Positions 10,792 through 21,431 of a stretch of DNA of 64,000 nucleotides are shown here, piece after piece. The position numbers were made by a program, and so were the translations under genes. Position 1 is the stretch's first letter, and each line of letters starts with the position of its first letter. Origin of the DNA: Caecitellus pseudoparvulus (taxonomy: Eukaryota > Bigyra: Bicosoecida); assembly GCA_965644315.1 (NCBI GenBank), contig CBFFRQ010000017.1:143860-207859 (forward strand). The letters are read 5' to 3'. Below the pieces are notes generated by a model. The model ran no database searches. It worked only from the letters and a program-made list of their open reading frames with translations, and had not been told where the DNA came from.

Positions 10792-11291
10792 TTTCCCACG
10801 TCATCACACACTCCGTACCGCACACCTGTGTCTTTGTGAGAGAGGTGAGTTGTTGTTGGTCCGCAGTCCCCGTGCCGCTGTGTCCGACGTCGCAGCATCA
10901 GCACAAGAACTGTGCCTGCGCTCTCCAAACTGCACGCTTTCACCGAACCCGTTGCTCCTTTCCAGGCAAGCGCTCGACTGCAGTTCTCTGCTTAAACCGT
11001 TGATCGCATCATCAACCATCGTAAGTGCTGTGTCAGCTTGATCAGTCTTGTGTGCGGCCGCCGGCCGGGGCGCCTTGGTCTGGTGTGTTGGTGCAGAGTA
11101 CACAGTCTCGAGGCGGTGCCGCTGCCGGAACTGGGATGTGTGTGTTCCTGCAGCCAGTCCGAGCCCTCAGTAGCAGTTGGCTCCTTTCTGAGCCCTTGCC
11201 ATAGCTTGGGGCCTCGCCTTCGCGAGCTCTGGCACTGTTATCGTCGTTCAGCAGTCACTCAAATTCCGCCGCCCCACCTATCACGCAGACC
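10792..11291. promoter_or_regulatory. Divergent promoter and 5' leader of ribosomal P1
   Basis: No coding exon is convincing in these 500 bp. A TGACGT core lies at 10798-10803 (minus strand) and ccgacgtcgc near 10885. The sequence catcgtaagtgctg near 11015 could be a 5'-UTR intron donor, but no acceptor could be proved. Confidence 0.35.
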
Positions 11292-11651
11292 ATGGCCAAC
11301 CTCGCTGCCCTGTCTCCCGCCGAGAAGGAGGACCTCGCCGTCTCCCTGGCAACCCTCATCCTGCACGACGGTGAGGTCGAGATCACCGCGGACAACCTGA
11401 ACGCGCTGACCACCGCCGCCGGCATCGAGCTGAAGCCCTACTGGGGCAGCCTCGTGGCCTCCTTCGTTGAGGGCAAGGACCTCGATGACATCCTGCTGAA
11501 GCCTGGCATGGCCGGCCCCGCTGTGGCCGCTGCCCCCGCTGGTGAGGCCGCTGCCGTCGTCGAGGAGGAGGAGGAGGAGGAGGAGGAGGAAGAGGAGGAC
11601 GTCGGCGGAGCTGGCGACCTGTTCGGCGAGGACTCCGATGACGACTGGTGA
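11292..11651 (+). CDS. Acidic ribosomal stalk protein P1, atypical C-terminus
   Basis: Subunit of the large-ribosomal-subunit stalk that recruits translational GTPases. Single exon, 119 aa, usual P1 length, with a good start context (accATGg). The N-terminal dimerisation domain is clear: [20 protein letters not shown], then [20 protein letters not shown]. It is followed by the Ala-rich hinge and a long Glu run. The family tail, normally SDDDMGFGLFD, is absent. The protein instead ends [12 protein letters not shown] at a TGA. I searched the next 200 bp for an exon encoding the missing tail and found none. The DLFG-acid arrangement recalls EF-1-beta acidic segments. P1 rather than P2 is chosen from the hydrophobic N-terminal pattern. 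Confidence 0.9.
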   Translation: MANLAALSPAEKEDLAVSLATLILHDGEVEITADNLNALTTAAGIELKPYWGSLVASFVEGKDLDDILLKPGMAGPAVAAAPAGEAAAVVEEEEEEEEEEEEDVGGAGDLFGEDSDDDW

Positions 11652-11673
11652 TCACCCTGGCCTGCGTCTCTGC

Positions 11674-11679
11674 AATGCA
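11674..11679 (+). terminator. Candidate AATGCA 3'-end element of ribosomal P1
   Basis: AATGCA begins 23 nt after the P1 stop codon. Confidence 0.4.
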
Positions 11680-11859
11680 CACGCGCCACGGTTGTCCGAC
11701 CCTGCTTGCTTTTGTGGCAGCCTTCGCATTCTCCTCGCTGCCCCCGGCTCACACAGTGCCTGGCACCACTTTCCATGCAGTGCCGCCCGCCCATTCCACC
11801 ACCCACGCCCAACTTTGAGTCCGCACTTAGAGCACCCACAGCTCCCGCTCTTGCCCACC

Positions 11860-13577
11860 ATGTCAGCTCGCAAGCGCCCTGCTGAGAGCTCTGTCGCCGC
11901 TGCCGCAGCAGCCGCAGGCGCCAGTGAGAAGCGGGCTCGCCCACTCGTGGACGACTCTGACAAACACACGTACCAGAGCGGCTTTGGCAATGAGTTTGCC
12001 ACGGAAGCTTTGAAGGGTGCGCTGCCGGTGGGGCAGAACAGTCCCCAAGTTGTGCGTGGCCAAGGGAGTGCCGCGGCCTGGACCACACGCAGCATGCCAC
12101 GCGCGCCTCTTTCCCCGCTCAGTGCCCATACGGGCTGTACGCCGAACAGCTGTCTGGGACGGCTTTCACGGCCCCTCGCAAGGAGAACCAGCGCAGGTGC
12201 GTGACGCCTCAGCCTGCAATGTGCACCTCATTCCACCATCAGTGGGGCGGCTAGTGCACTGCACCTGTCCTGCCTGCCGCAGTTGGCTGTACCGTGTGAG
12301 GCCCAGCGTCATGCACGCGCCGTTCAAGCCGGACGGGCGCTGTGCCCTGTGGAAGTCGGACTTTAGCGCCGAGACTGCCGACCCGAACCAGGTGAGTTCG
12401 GCCGTGCCAGGGCGAAGGCGTGTCGGGCGGTGACGCTGGCGTGATGTGGAGCTGCATCAGCCTGTCCACCCGCTCCCCTGCACAGATGCGCTGGCAGCCA
12501 TCTCCAGCGCCCGCGAAGCCCACCACCTTCCTGGAAGGCATCGTGACCATGAGCGGCGCTGGAGACCCCTGCTCCAAGACTGGCATGGGTGTCCACGTGT
12601 ACTCCTGCAACACCAGCATGGAGCGCACTGCCTTCTACAACTCAGACGGCGACATGCTCATCGTGCCGCAGGAGGGCGCGCTGGAGGTGCGCACTGAGCT
12701 GGGCCCGCTGCGCGTGGCACCCCAGGAAATCGTCGTCATCCCTCGCGGCGTCCGCTTCGCCGTGAGCGTGGAGGGCCCCTCTCGCGGCTACATCTGTGAG
12801 CTGTTCCAGGGACACTTCGCCCTGCCGAACCTGGGCCCCATCGGTGCCAACGGCCTGGCCAACGCGCGGGACTTCTTGTACCCCACAGCTGCGTATGTGG
12901 ACGAGGACGAGGAGTGGGAGGTGCTGAACCGGTACGGCGGCGCCATGCACAGCACGGTGATGAAGCACTGCCCCTTCAACGTGGTGGCGTGGCACGGAAA
13001 CTACGCCCCCTTCAAGTACGACCTGGGTCGCTTCAACACCATGAACAGCGTCACGTTCGACCACCCCGACCCCAGCATCTACACCGTGCTGACTGCGCCC
13101 ACCGACACGCCGGGCGTGGCTGTGTGTGACTTCGTCATCTTCCCACACCGGTGGATGGTCATGAACCACTCCTTCCGCCCGCCCTACTTCCACCGCAACT
13201 GCATGTCTGAGTACATGGGCATGATCAGCGGCAAGTACGACGCCAAGGTGGGCTTCGTCCCAGGCGGCTCCTCCCTGCACTCGTGCATGACACCCCACGG
13301 ACCTGACGCGCCCACCTTCCTCAAGGCCAGCTCAGAACACCTGCAGCCGCAGTGGTTCGACAAGGGCCTTGCGTTCATGTTCGAGAGCACGTATATGCTG
13401 AAGCTGACGCAGCACGCCCTCACCTGCTCTGAGCTGGACAAGGATTACTTCAAGTGCTGGCAGCAGCTGCCCAAGATCTTCGACCCGGCGACACCTCACG
13501 TGACTGTGCCGGAGTCTGCGGCAGCAAAGGCAGTGGCAGCTGCCGCAGCTGAGGCAGGGGCGGCAGCGAAGAAGTGA
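11860..13577 (+). CDS. HGD: Homogentisate 1,2-dioxygenase
   Basis: Fe(II) ring-cleavage enzyme of tyrosine catabolism; it converts homogentisate to maleylacetoacetate. Four exons, 11860-12048, 12123-12196, 12283-12391 and 12486-13577, with introns of 74, 86 and 94 nt; 487 aa. About 25 N-terminal residues (Ala-rich, with KRARP) precede the conserved [19 protein letters not shown]. The junctions rebuild [37 protein letters not shown] and [13 protein letters not shown]. The iron-binding region is intact: [15 protein letters not shown] supplies the expected His and Glu, and MTPHGPDAP the second His. The C-terminus has an Ala-rich extension beyond the usual length. All family landmarks are present. 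Confidence 0.95.
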
Positions 13578-13582
13578 ATGCA
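13577..13582 (+). terminator. Candidate AATGCA element overlapping the HGD stop
   Basis: The stop codon and the motif share a base (tgAATGCA). If it acts in cleavage, the 3' UTR would be extremely short. Confidence 0.35.
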
Positions 13583-13726
13583 GCTGCGCTACCTTGGCGA
13601 AATGCGAGGGGGGGGGGGGACAGCCGCAGGCCTGGTCCAAATCCCCCCTCCCACCAACTCCTTACGCGCTGGTATGCTGGCCTGTTCTTGTCGTGTTCTC
13701 CACCTCCTTGCAGGCCCTGGTCTGGC

Positions 13727-14819
13727 ATGGCGTCCCGCTTTGATGGGCAGCTGTCGGCTGCCCGCCGCATCGTGGACGTGTGTGCACCGCAGCGCAGTGC
13801 CCAGGCCGTCAGCGCGCGCCACCGCCCCCTCCCGCGACCCGCTCTGTGCCCAGGAGCTAAGGGAGCTTCTTGACCAGCGCGAGCGTCTCGCTGCTGCCTC
13901 GGCGTCCACGTCTCAGGTGAGAATCCTCGAGGTGGCAGCAGGCAACCCCTCCCGTCTGCACCAGTTGCCGCCATGTGCTCGTGCAGGTGTCACGCTCGTT
14001 GAAGGAGAAGCAGAGGGCCCTCACGAAGCGAATGCGAGATGCAGATGCAACTCTTCGCAGCATGCGTGCTGACCCCACCTCGTACTCGTTGTAAGTGTCG
14101 CCGAGCTCCAGCGTGGTGCAGTGCACTTTGGCATGTGGTGCCGGCACTCCCTGGCGCTTCCCAGGTCAAGCGGCGAGTTGAGCAGGTTATCCGCAGACTT
14201 TAAGCAGCTGCAGGAGGAGCAGGCGTCCATCAAGGGCGCCGTGCAGAACCCCCCCAGCGGGGACCGCACTGCGCTCATGGCTGGGGCCACAGCAGGGTTC
14301 GCTGGTGCTGGCTCGGACCGTGGCGCAGAGACTGCCCGATCTAAGAACATGACCAACACTCAAATGATGGCGCAGTTCGAGGAGGACACTAAGGAGCAAG
14401 ATGCCATTCTGGACGACCTGGAAGCGGGCGCAGATCGACTGGCGCATGTTGGGCGGGCAATCGGCGACGAGGCTTCGGCACATATCGTGAGTGACAGCGC
14501 GCGGCCCCGACCCTGCGCCTACCAGCGCTGCCAAGACGTACCAAGCAACACCCTCGCGCCGACCTTCCCCTTCACAGCGCCTCCTGGATGACCTAGACCC
14601 AGAGATGGACACCGCCCGAGACAAGCTGCGCACGGGTACGTTGGCGTTGTGCGCCTGCGGCTTTCCTCGGCGCGCCTCACTTCCCTGCCACTGCTGGTGC
14701 CCACAGAGACTAAGCACATCAAGAAGGTGACAGTGAAGACGCAGTTTTGCTGGCTGTATGTCGTGATGTGTTTGCTGGTGCTCGTCTTGGCAGTGTTGGT
14801 GTTCATGCGGTGGGGATGA
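13727..14819 (+). CDS. Qc-SNARE, syntaxin-8/SYP5-like
   Basis: Tail-anchored membrane-fusion protein, probably endosomal or vacuolar. Six exons: 13727-13777, 13854-13916, 13987-14090, 14165-14486, 14578-14635 and 14707-14819. Introns are 70-91 nt, and the product is 236 aa. The N-terminal ~100 residues are helical (ELRELLDQRERLAAA, SRSLKEKQRALTKRM). The SNARE motif runs from about residue 145 (QDAILDDLEAGADRLAHVG) to 210 (RLLDDLDPEMDTARDKL). A single C-terminal membrane span (WLYVVMCLLVLVLAVLVFM) follows. The spacing matches syntaxin 8 and plant SYP5. The residue at the ionic zero layer, normally Gln, is His179 (CAT 14481-14483). Exon 1 is the least certain part because other GT donors lie nearby. 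Confidence 0.85.
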
Positions 14820-15179
14820 GATTGGGTTTCAAGCCGGGGCGGCGCTGACGCAGGCAGCAAGGCAAAGCGTGGCCATCTTCGCCGCCACCCTGTGTGCAAC
14901 ACTCTCTGCAGCGTCCCTGGCGCCAGTTGTCTCGCATTCACGCTGTGCGAGGCGGCGCTTGCTGGACCAAGCCGCGTTCGCGGGCCGAAGCCTTTTCTTC
15001 AAAATTCACGCACTGCCTGAACATTGGCCACGTTTGCGCAAACCTGCTCCTTGCCACGTGCCCCGTGGCCCGAGCCCACTGTCAAGCAAGCATCCTTGCG
15101 TGGAGTGTTTCTGCGCCACTGCCAGACACTGCCCCTCCCCCTGCGCTCCGGCCTGCCACCTGCACAAGCCACCAGGACA

Positions 15180-15614
15180 ATGCCTTGCTACAAACTCATT
15201 GTCTGGTCTCGGCCAGAGGCAACTCCAGCAGAGCTGGCCAAGACCTTCCGCGGCTTGGCCAAGCTCGTGTACCGAGAGCAGGGCCAATTCCGCACGCTTG
15301 CCAACAAAGGCGTGCGGCCCTTGGCCTGGCCCATTCGCAAGCCCTATGAGAAGTTCGACGAGGCACGACTGGTCGAATGCTCTTTCGATGTCTCCCCCTC
15401 TGGCAAAGAGCAGCTGGAGGGCTTCCTCACCAGCGCCGAGGAAGTGCTGGCGTTCACGCACTTGAGGGATGACGGGCCACTGGCAAGCTTCAAGCGCGGC
15501 ACAAGGAAGGTCCGCACCAAGCCTGTCACTGCACAGATGTTGAGCCAGGGTGTCCTGTTTGACCCTGAGACCATGAAGCCGACACTGACGTCGCTGCATG
15601 CAAACCAAAGGTGA
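15180..15614 (+). CDS. Organellar small-subunit ribosomal protein bS6
   Basis: Single exon, 144 aa. The product begins PCYKLIVWSRPEATPAEL, the first strand and helix of the S6 fold. It continues with NKGVRPLAWPIRKPYEKFDEA, the typical S6 segment preceding the strand LVECSFDVSP. It has no bacterial-type long acidic tail; the C-terminus is basic (KRGTRKVRTKP), as in mitochondrial bS6. It would bind 16S-type rRNA with bS18. No obvious presequence is present, which is common for mitochondrial bS6. ATG 15180 is chosen because the fold starts right after it; the upstream open frame has no supporting similarity. Confidence 0.85.
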   Translation: MPCYKLIVWSRPEATPAELAKTFRGLAKLVYREQGQFRTLANKGVRPLAWPIRKPYEKFDEARLVECSFDVSPSGKEQLEGFLTSAEEVLAFTHLRDDGPLASFKRGTRKVRTKPVTAQMLSQGVLFDPETMKPTLTSLHANQR

Positions 15615-16141
15615 CCGCACGCCTCCATACCTGCCTTTGCTTCGGGGGCTTGTTAGAAAGTTTGAAGCTCGCTGCGCAAGGAGCATGTACGGCGCTGCCT
15701 CGCTCCAGATCTGTGCTGCATTGCCGGTGTCGTCGTGTCCCAGGCTTGACTCTGCTGCCGCTTCACCAAGCAGGGGGGAGTTCCACTCCCGCAAGTGCTC
15801 GCCCGAGGGCGCAGCAAACTTGTTGCTCGCGTGCAACTCGACCACCCAATGCATGGTCCACACTCGGCGCTCCAGTGTGTGCTGTGTCGCAGAACACTCC
15901 CCTGCACGGACGTGGGAGGGGGGCTCAGCGCTGCTGAGGCTTGCAACGCCAGTCGGCGCTCCTCGGCATAAACCACGCGTCACTCAAAGCGAAGCACTGA
16001 AACGGCCCAACCCCATTTCATAACTCGTATCAAAGTCACTCTTTTCTGTTTGCCAGGGGTTGTTCCCCCGTCGGTTGCCCGCCTGAGAAACAGCGGCAGC
16101 ACGCGTTGCCACCACGCCGACGAGCGCAAAGCCCCTCCACC
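15615..16141. other. Intergenic, bS6 3' region and next promoter
   Basis: No exon or RNA gene is recognisable in these 527 bp. The minus-strand open frame that crosses it also runs through the bS6 gene and lacks conserved content. Confidence 0.5.
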
Positions 16142-18864
16142 ATGGCATCACAAGGTTTGTCGCCGCTGCTGACTCGCCCTGATCCACACGTGCCCCCCTC
16201 AATCGCTGCTTACGTCTCGCTTCGCAGGGGTACGCTTGTCCGGGTGGGCGTTGCCACAACGCGAAATTTTGTGTCACGTGCGTTTCTCCGCTCCTTGTGC
16301 AGAGCACTTTCCCTACGCTGGAGCTGGCCGTCGCCGAGAAGGAGGAGCCCCGCAAGAATGGCCAGGCAGTGACAACCCAAAATGTTCGCCAGGTGGACGC
16401 GAACAGTGTCACGGTGGCCCTGGGAAGCGGCGCACCGTTCCGCAAGGTGACCTACAAGCTCACACAGGCGTCGTTCTCGGTGTTTGGCAGCAGTGAAACA
16501 GTCGTTCAACACAGTGACTGTCTGGACTTGACCAAGGATGAAAGCCTGGAGTACACCTTCCACGAGTTGACGCCGTCCAGCCAGTACACCGTGACTGCTG
16601 AGCTCACTCAGCCGACCTCTGCCACGACAGAGGAGGTCCGCCGCCTGCAGGCCACCTTCACCACCCTCTCAGACAGCGAAGGCCTTGCGCTGCGGGCGGA
16701 GCGGGCTGAGGGCAGGCTGGCCGCACACGAGGCTTCGAAGCAAAGCGGTGCCGCCTCGGCGACAGCGCTGCGCGCTGCTCTGGACCAGGAGATGAACCTG
16801 CGTGCCGGGGTGGAGGAGCAGCTAGTCGCACAGCGCAAGGCTGCGTCCTCCGCAGCCTCAGAGCTGCAGCGGTCTCAGAAGCACATGGAGATCATGAAGG
16901 CGGAGGCCAGCACGTTTCGCCGCACGGTGGAGGAGTTGGAGGGCGCGCGAGCGGACATGCTGTCAGGCGTGGCGGAGGTGTGCGACACAGACCCCCGCCC
17001 AGACCTGCCCACCGCGCTGCAAGACCTGACTGAGACTGTGCAGCTGCTGCGTGCAGAGTTGGACGACAAGGAGGCTGTGGTGCAGGACCTCACCCGCCAG
17101 CTGGAGGAAGCCAAGGACAGCATGGCTGCCACGCGCGAGGCATCAGCTCAGCGGCAGGAGGATGCTGCAGCTGCTGTGGCTGGCCTGGAAGAGAAGCTGC
17201 AGGCGGCGCAGTCCGAGTGCACAGAAGTGCGCACAGCGCTGCAAGAACAGGTGCAGGAACTTCAAGGCTCCTTGGCAGAGAGCAAGCGTGAGCTGGAGGC
17301 GCAGACTGCGAAGCTGGCAGAGGCGAAGGCGGAGTTGGCCAGCTACGAGCAGCGCCAGCAGCAGGTCACATCTGAGCTGTCAGACATGCAGCAGCTGCTG
17401 AAGGAGGCCAAGGAGGAGGCCAGCAAGCACCTGGTGCGGGCGGAGAGCAGCGAGGCTGAAGCCGTGCACGCGGCTGCTGTTGCGGAGAGGGTGGAGGGCC
17501 TGCAAGCCCGCATCGCTGAGCTGACAGCGGAGCGGGATGCAGCGCAGGCCGCCCAAGCCGAGGCAGCTGACAGCGCCAAGAAGGACGCGGCTGAAGCAGC
17601 CGCCGCTGCGTCTGGGCGCATCGAGGAGTTGCTGGCTGCAGTGGAGGCTGCTGACCAAGCCAGGGCTGGGTGCGACAAGCGCGTGACGTTCCTGGAGGGC
17701 CAGCTGCACGCCCTGAGCAAGGAGGGGCGAGACGTCCTGCGCAGCCTGCGGTCCATGGCTGTCAGCGTGGGCATCACGAGCCCTGTCCCCGTCACTGTGA
17801 ACACTGGCGTGCTCCCTGCAGTGGCCGCCCGCGTTGAGGCTGCCCTGGCAGAGCTCTGCGCGTCCATGGAGGCAGAGGAGGTGGACCTGGGCGGGCAAGT
17901 GCCCGGCACGCCAGCCTCCCCCGTGCGCACGTCCTCCGCAGACTCCGGTGTCAGGCTGAAGGAGTGCATCCAGGCGGCCCAGGCAGCCATGCGGCGCAAC
18001 GCCGCCGGGCTGGCGGCGGCACAGGAGAAGCTGGCGGCCAGCGAGGCTTCCCAGCGGGAGCTGCGTGCCGAGATCGCCGAGCTGCGGGAGGCTGTCGTGA
18101 CCAAGGAGGCACAGCTTGTCAGCGCGGCCAAGGCTCGTGTGGAGCAGGAGCACGCCGCGGCTGACGTGGACGCTTTGCGCAGCGAGGTGGCTGCTGCCAA
18201 GCAGGAGGCCGAAGACATCCTGCGCGCCAAGAAGAGGCTGGAGCGCGAGCAGGGCACGGCGGTCCTGCACAACGCCGAGCTGGAGGAGCAGCTGCGGTCC
18301 ACGCAGGAGGAGGTCATGGCGGTGAACAAGGCCAACGCTGACCTCCGCGGCGAAGTCGCAGCCTTGCGCCTGCACCAGTCACCGGGGCACGCGGGTGCCG
18401 AGGGGTCAGTGCGCGAGAGCTCGGAGGTGGCGGTGCTGCGGGCCCAGCTGAAACAGGCAGAGGAGGAGGCGAGTGGCATTGCCCAGCAGCTGGCTGCTGC
18501 AGAGCTGGAGCTGAACACGTGCACGGCTAACTTGGCCAGCCAGAAGTCCCAGCTGCAGTCCAAGGATTCCGTCATCGCGGAGCTGCAAGAGCAAGTGCGG
18601 GTCATGTCGGCAGAGGTGGAGGCCCATCGCGCCAGCCTGGAGAGCGAGGCAGAGAAGGCGGCAGCCGAGCACCGCTTGGACAAGGACGTCATCCTCAAGG
18701 TGGCCAACGTCACGTGCAGCCCCATTGCGCAGGCTGTCAAGGCCCTGCTGGGCACGCGCGGCGACGCCAGCGCGGCGGTCATGGACTTGCTGGGCAGCAC
18801 ACACGTCGCCACGCCTGCTGCGTCGGCTGTCCCAGTGCAAGGCGGCGGCCGGGGCGGGCATTGA
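16142..18864 (+). CDS. Coiled-coil protein with N-terminal Fn3-like domain
   Basis: The main exon (16305-18864) encodes about 853 aa. Its start resembles a fibronectin-III or similar beta-sandwich domain (FRKVTYKLTQASFSVF, then YTFHELTPSSQYTVTAEL). A long Ala/Glu/Gln-rich coiled coil follows. It is broken near its middle by a non-coil stretch (LRSLRSMAVSVGITSPVPVT) and ends in a small Ala/Gly tail. No Met precedes the Fn3-like part in the main exon. My proposal is exon 1 at 16142-16154 (ccaccATGG), a 16-nt microexon at 16228-16243 and an acceptor at 16304; this keeps frame and gives 862 aa, starting MASQGVRLSGTFPTLEL. The 5' structure is tentative, the rest secure. The function is unknown; scaffold or cytoskeletal roles are possible. 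Confidence 0.7.
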
Positions 18865-18872
18865 AATGCATT
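18865..18872. terminator. Palindromic AATGCATT between two convergent stops
   Basis: This perfect palindrome presents AATGCA to both strands: 1 nt after the coiled-coil gene's stop (+) and 54 nt after the B12D-like gene's stop (-). It could act as a bidirectional 3'-end signal. Confidence 0.4.
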
Positions 18873-18925
18873 GCTGGGCTCTCAACGCTCGACACAGACA
18901 TTCTCAAAGCTCTTCGTGTGCGCCG

Positions 18926-19621
18926 TCACCTGGCGAACTCCTTGGCGCCCTTGTACGACTGCTCGGTGCCGCGGTCAACGCCAGCCCAAGTCTTCTGCAC
19001 GCTGTCCTCGCCAAACACGTGCCTGTTGGTGGTGTCCAGGGCGTGCCACCAGTCTCCCCGGGCCTCCTTGCTCTTCGTCCACTCAGCAGCTTTGTCCTCG
19101 TCAGCGTAGAGCTCTGTGGATCGCTTGGACGCGTTCACCCTGCGAAGCGCCGGGTGTGCCAGCGTGATGCCCTGCCCAGCTGATTGGCGCATCTGCGCGG
19201 CATCACGCACTTGACTGTGGGCTCCCACATCAGCATCTGGCTGCCCCTCCAGGTGGCAAAGGTGACTGCGAGGAAGGGACAAAGGCTTGCGTGCTGGCGT
19301 TGCTGGCAGCTCGACGGCGAGGCACTTGCCAGGCTGGCTCGGCCAGCTGATGCCCGGCGTGGTGGCCAGCCGCATCACTCACCAACGCCACCGACGAGCA
19401 GGACCAGGGGGGTTGCCTGCGCAGCAAGGCAAAGAGGATGTGAAATTAAGCATAGGTATCTGTTTTTCATACCCAGGAAGGCTGCAGGTGCGCTTCTGGG
19501 CTTCTGGACAGCACTGCGTGGCCAGTGCCCAAGCCAGCGTTTCGCGGCGCACATCACTCACCTCCCACACGCTGGCAAACGCGCGCTTTGTGTTAGAGCC
19601 GGCGTTAATGACGCGAACCAT
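18926..19621 (-). CDS. B12D/NDUFA4-like small membrane protein
   Basis: Four exons (19562-19621, 19383-19416, 19211-19265, 18926-19139) with introns of 144, 117 and 71 nt give 120 aa. The first 50 residues join to a family-like profile: WEATPLVLLVGGVVTFATWR, one membrane span, then a motif (EPTVKVNASKR) matching the short NPDV-x-V-x-K-x-x-R type segment after the span in B12D and NDUFA4 proteins. The soluble C-terminal half is longer than usual and Trp-rich (EWTKSKEARGDWWHALD). Members are accessory subunits of respiratory complexes I or IV, or senescence-related mitochondrial proteins in plants. The splice model is well supported by phase and GT-AG sites. The family call is moderate. Confidence 0.65.
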
Positions 19622-20322
19622 GATTAATCTGCAGAAAGGCAGGGGTTTGTCTCGTGGCGGGCTGAGTGGAGCCGCGATAGGGCGCCCGTGCGGTGCAGCG
19701 TGTGATGCCAGCTTGATGTGGTTTGAGCAATGGTGCTCAGGACGCACAGTTTAGGTGAGGGGTGTTGCAGGGAGTCGGGACAAGTCTGTGATGACTTTAA
19801 AACTTGTTTATGAAGTACTTGCTTGGGATTAGGGTGGTGAGTGCGGCTTGGTTGATTTGGCACGGGCCGGGCAATTGGGAGGTGGTCTAGAACCCCCCTT
19901 CGAAGGCGATTGCCCCCCCCCCCTGGCGCTGGAGAGGGCCAGTGCGCACTACAAGGAGCGGCAGCAATGCAGGAAGGTGTCTTTCAGGCTACTGTATTCT
20001 GTTCCCTGCGAGGGGAGCAGCAGCATGAAGCTGTGACGTCGCGGCCGTTGTGACTTGTGCCCCATTCGCCGTTGCAAGGGCGCCACAACCCGCGCATGTG
20101 CTCGAGGTACGTTCTTTTACTTCTCCCTGCCACATCAAAACCCTTCCAGATACTGCTCACTGACCGTTCTGTACGCCTCTGTCTTTCCCACCCGCCATCC
20201 GCGCCACCACATCCAACTGCAGGGGCGCGTTTCGCCACCCCTCCTGCGCAAGCTGCCAACGGGCTTCCCGTCGGCTCGTGTGGGCTTCCTTCTTGGCAGG
20301 AGACCCCCCCCTGCTTCGCAGC
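19622..20322. promoter_or_regulatory. Divergent intergenic region, B12D-like / UBC7
   Basis: No gene was found in these 701 bp. Visible items are a C-homopolymer around 19912-19923 and a TGACGTC element at 20034-20040. The short open frames on both strands have no conserved content. Confidence 0.4.
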
Positions 20323-21058
20323 ATGGCAGCAGCGAGTACAGGGCGCGCGTTTGCCCAGCAGCTGTTGGCAAAGCAGTACAAAGGTGCGTGCGCATGCACG
20401 CTGTTTGGGCTGGCGTTTCAGTTGTTGCAGCGCAGGGCGTCCACGCTGCTGCAGAGCTGACGACGAACCCTCCTGAGGGAATCCACGTGGGATTGAAGGA
20501 CGAGGACCTGTTCCACTGGACTGTCATGGTCATCGGCCCCCCTGGGACTTACTAGTGCGTGTCCTGCGTCATGGCCTGCCAAGTACGGACGGGGCTGGTG
20601 CATGGCTGGGCACCGTCACACCCCGCCACCCGGCTCCCGCAGCAACGAGGGCATGTTCAGGTGCGAGCTCACGTTCCCCGACGACTTCCCCAACATGCCT
20701 CCTGCCATGAAGTTCCTGGACGAAGTGTGGCATCCCAACAGTGCGTGTCGCGCGCCGCCTCGCCGCCTCCGCCTTTCCCACGCGAGCCCCGCCCACTGCA
20801 GTCTACCCGGACGGCAAGGTGTGCATTTCCATCCTGCACCCCCCTGGCGTGGACGAGATGAACGCCCAGGAAACGGCGGAGGAGAGGTGGCGCCCCATTC
20901 TTGGCGTGGAGGCGGTGCTCATCTCCGTCATCAGCATGCTGGCCGACCCCAACATCGAGTCGCCAGCCAACATCGACGCCGCAACGCAGTTCAGAGATGA
21001 CAAGAAGGGCTTCCGGCGCAAGGTCAGGCGGTGTGTGGCCAAGACTCTGGAGGAGTGA
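20323..21058 (+). CDS. Ubiquitin-conjugating enzyme E2, UBC7/UBE2G type
   Basis: E2 that transfers ubiquitin in ER-associated degradation. Exons are 20323-20383, 20455-20554, 20643-20740 and 20802-21058; all three introns (71, 88 and 61 nt) begin GTGCGTG. The product is 171 aa. The fold is complete: AFAQQLLAKQYKELTTNPPEG, HWTVMVIGPPGTYYNEGMF, then LTFPDDFPNMPPAMKF. The active-site motif is YPDGKVCISILHPP with the catalytic Cys at residue 94. The following acidic insertion loop (GVDEMNAQETAEERW) distinguishes UBC7/CDC34-like E2s from shorter ones. No membrane anchor is present, as in UBE2G2. Confidence 0.95.
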
Positions 21059-21431
21059 CGACCCGCACATGCAAGCGCTGCATCGGCGCCCTTGAGGCCG
21101 CTGCACGGCACAGTTGCACCAGGATGCCACTTTCCGTGGTTGACTGCAAGCAAAAAGTGTCGTGCCAGAATACACTGTAGAGATCGCACGACCTGCTCAG
21201 CACCAGCCACACGTGCGCTGAGCAAGCGGGGAAGTTTTGAGGGTTGGCAAGCCTCGCCAGTGGCTTCGCCAGGGGCTTCAAAGTGCACCTGTAGACCCGC
21301 CAGACGCCTGTTTATGAATCTGGGCAGACAACTTCCACTTTGCGCTGCCGGCGTCCGCGTTCCTCGCCGTACACTGACTTGAGCGCCTGCTGGCTGCTGG
21401 GGCTGTGAAACACCAGTGAAACGCAGGCAAC
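21059..21431. other. Intergenic, UBC7 3' region and promoter of the giant gene
   Basis: Nothing recognisable in 373 bp; no TATA element or conserved palindrome was seen. Confidence 0.4.

Noticed and set aside
11651-11850. A 3' exon supplying the standard GFGLFD tail to P1
   Set aside because: A GT donor can be imagined at 11648, but no downstream acceptor is followed by codons for that tail in any frame.
15006-15983. 325-codon minus-strand frame over ribosomal S6
   Set aside because: Its middle is antisense to the conserved S6 fold, and the rest has no conservation signal.
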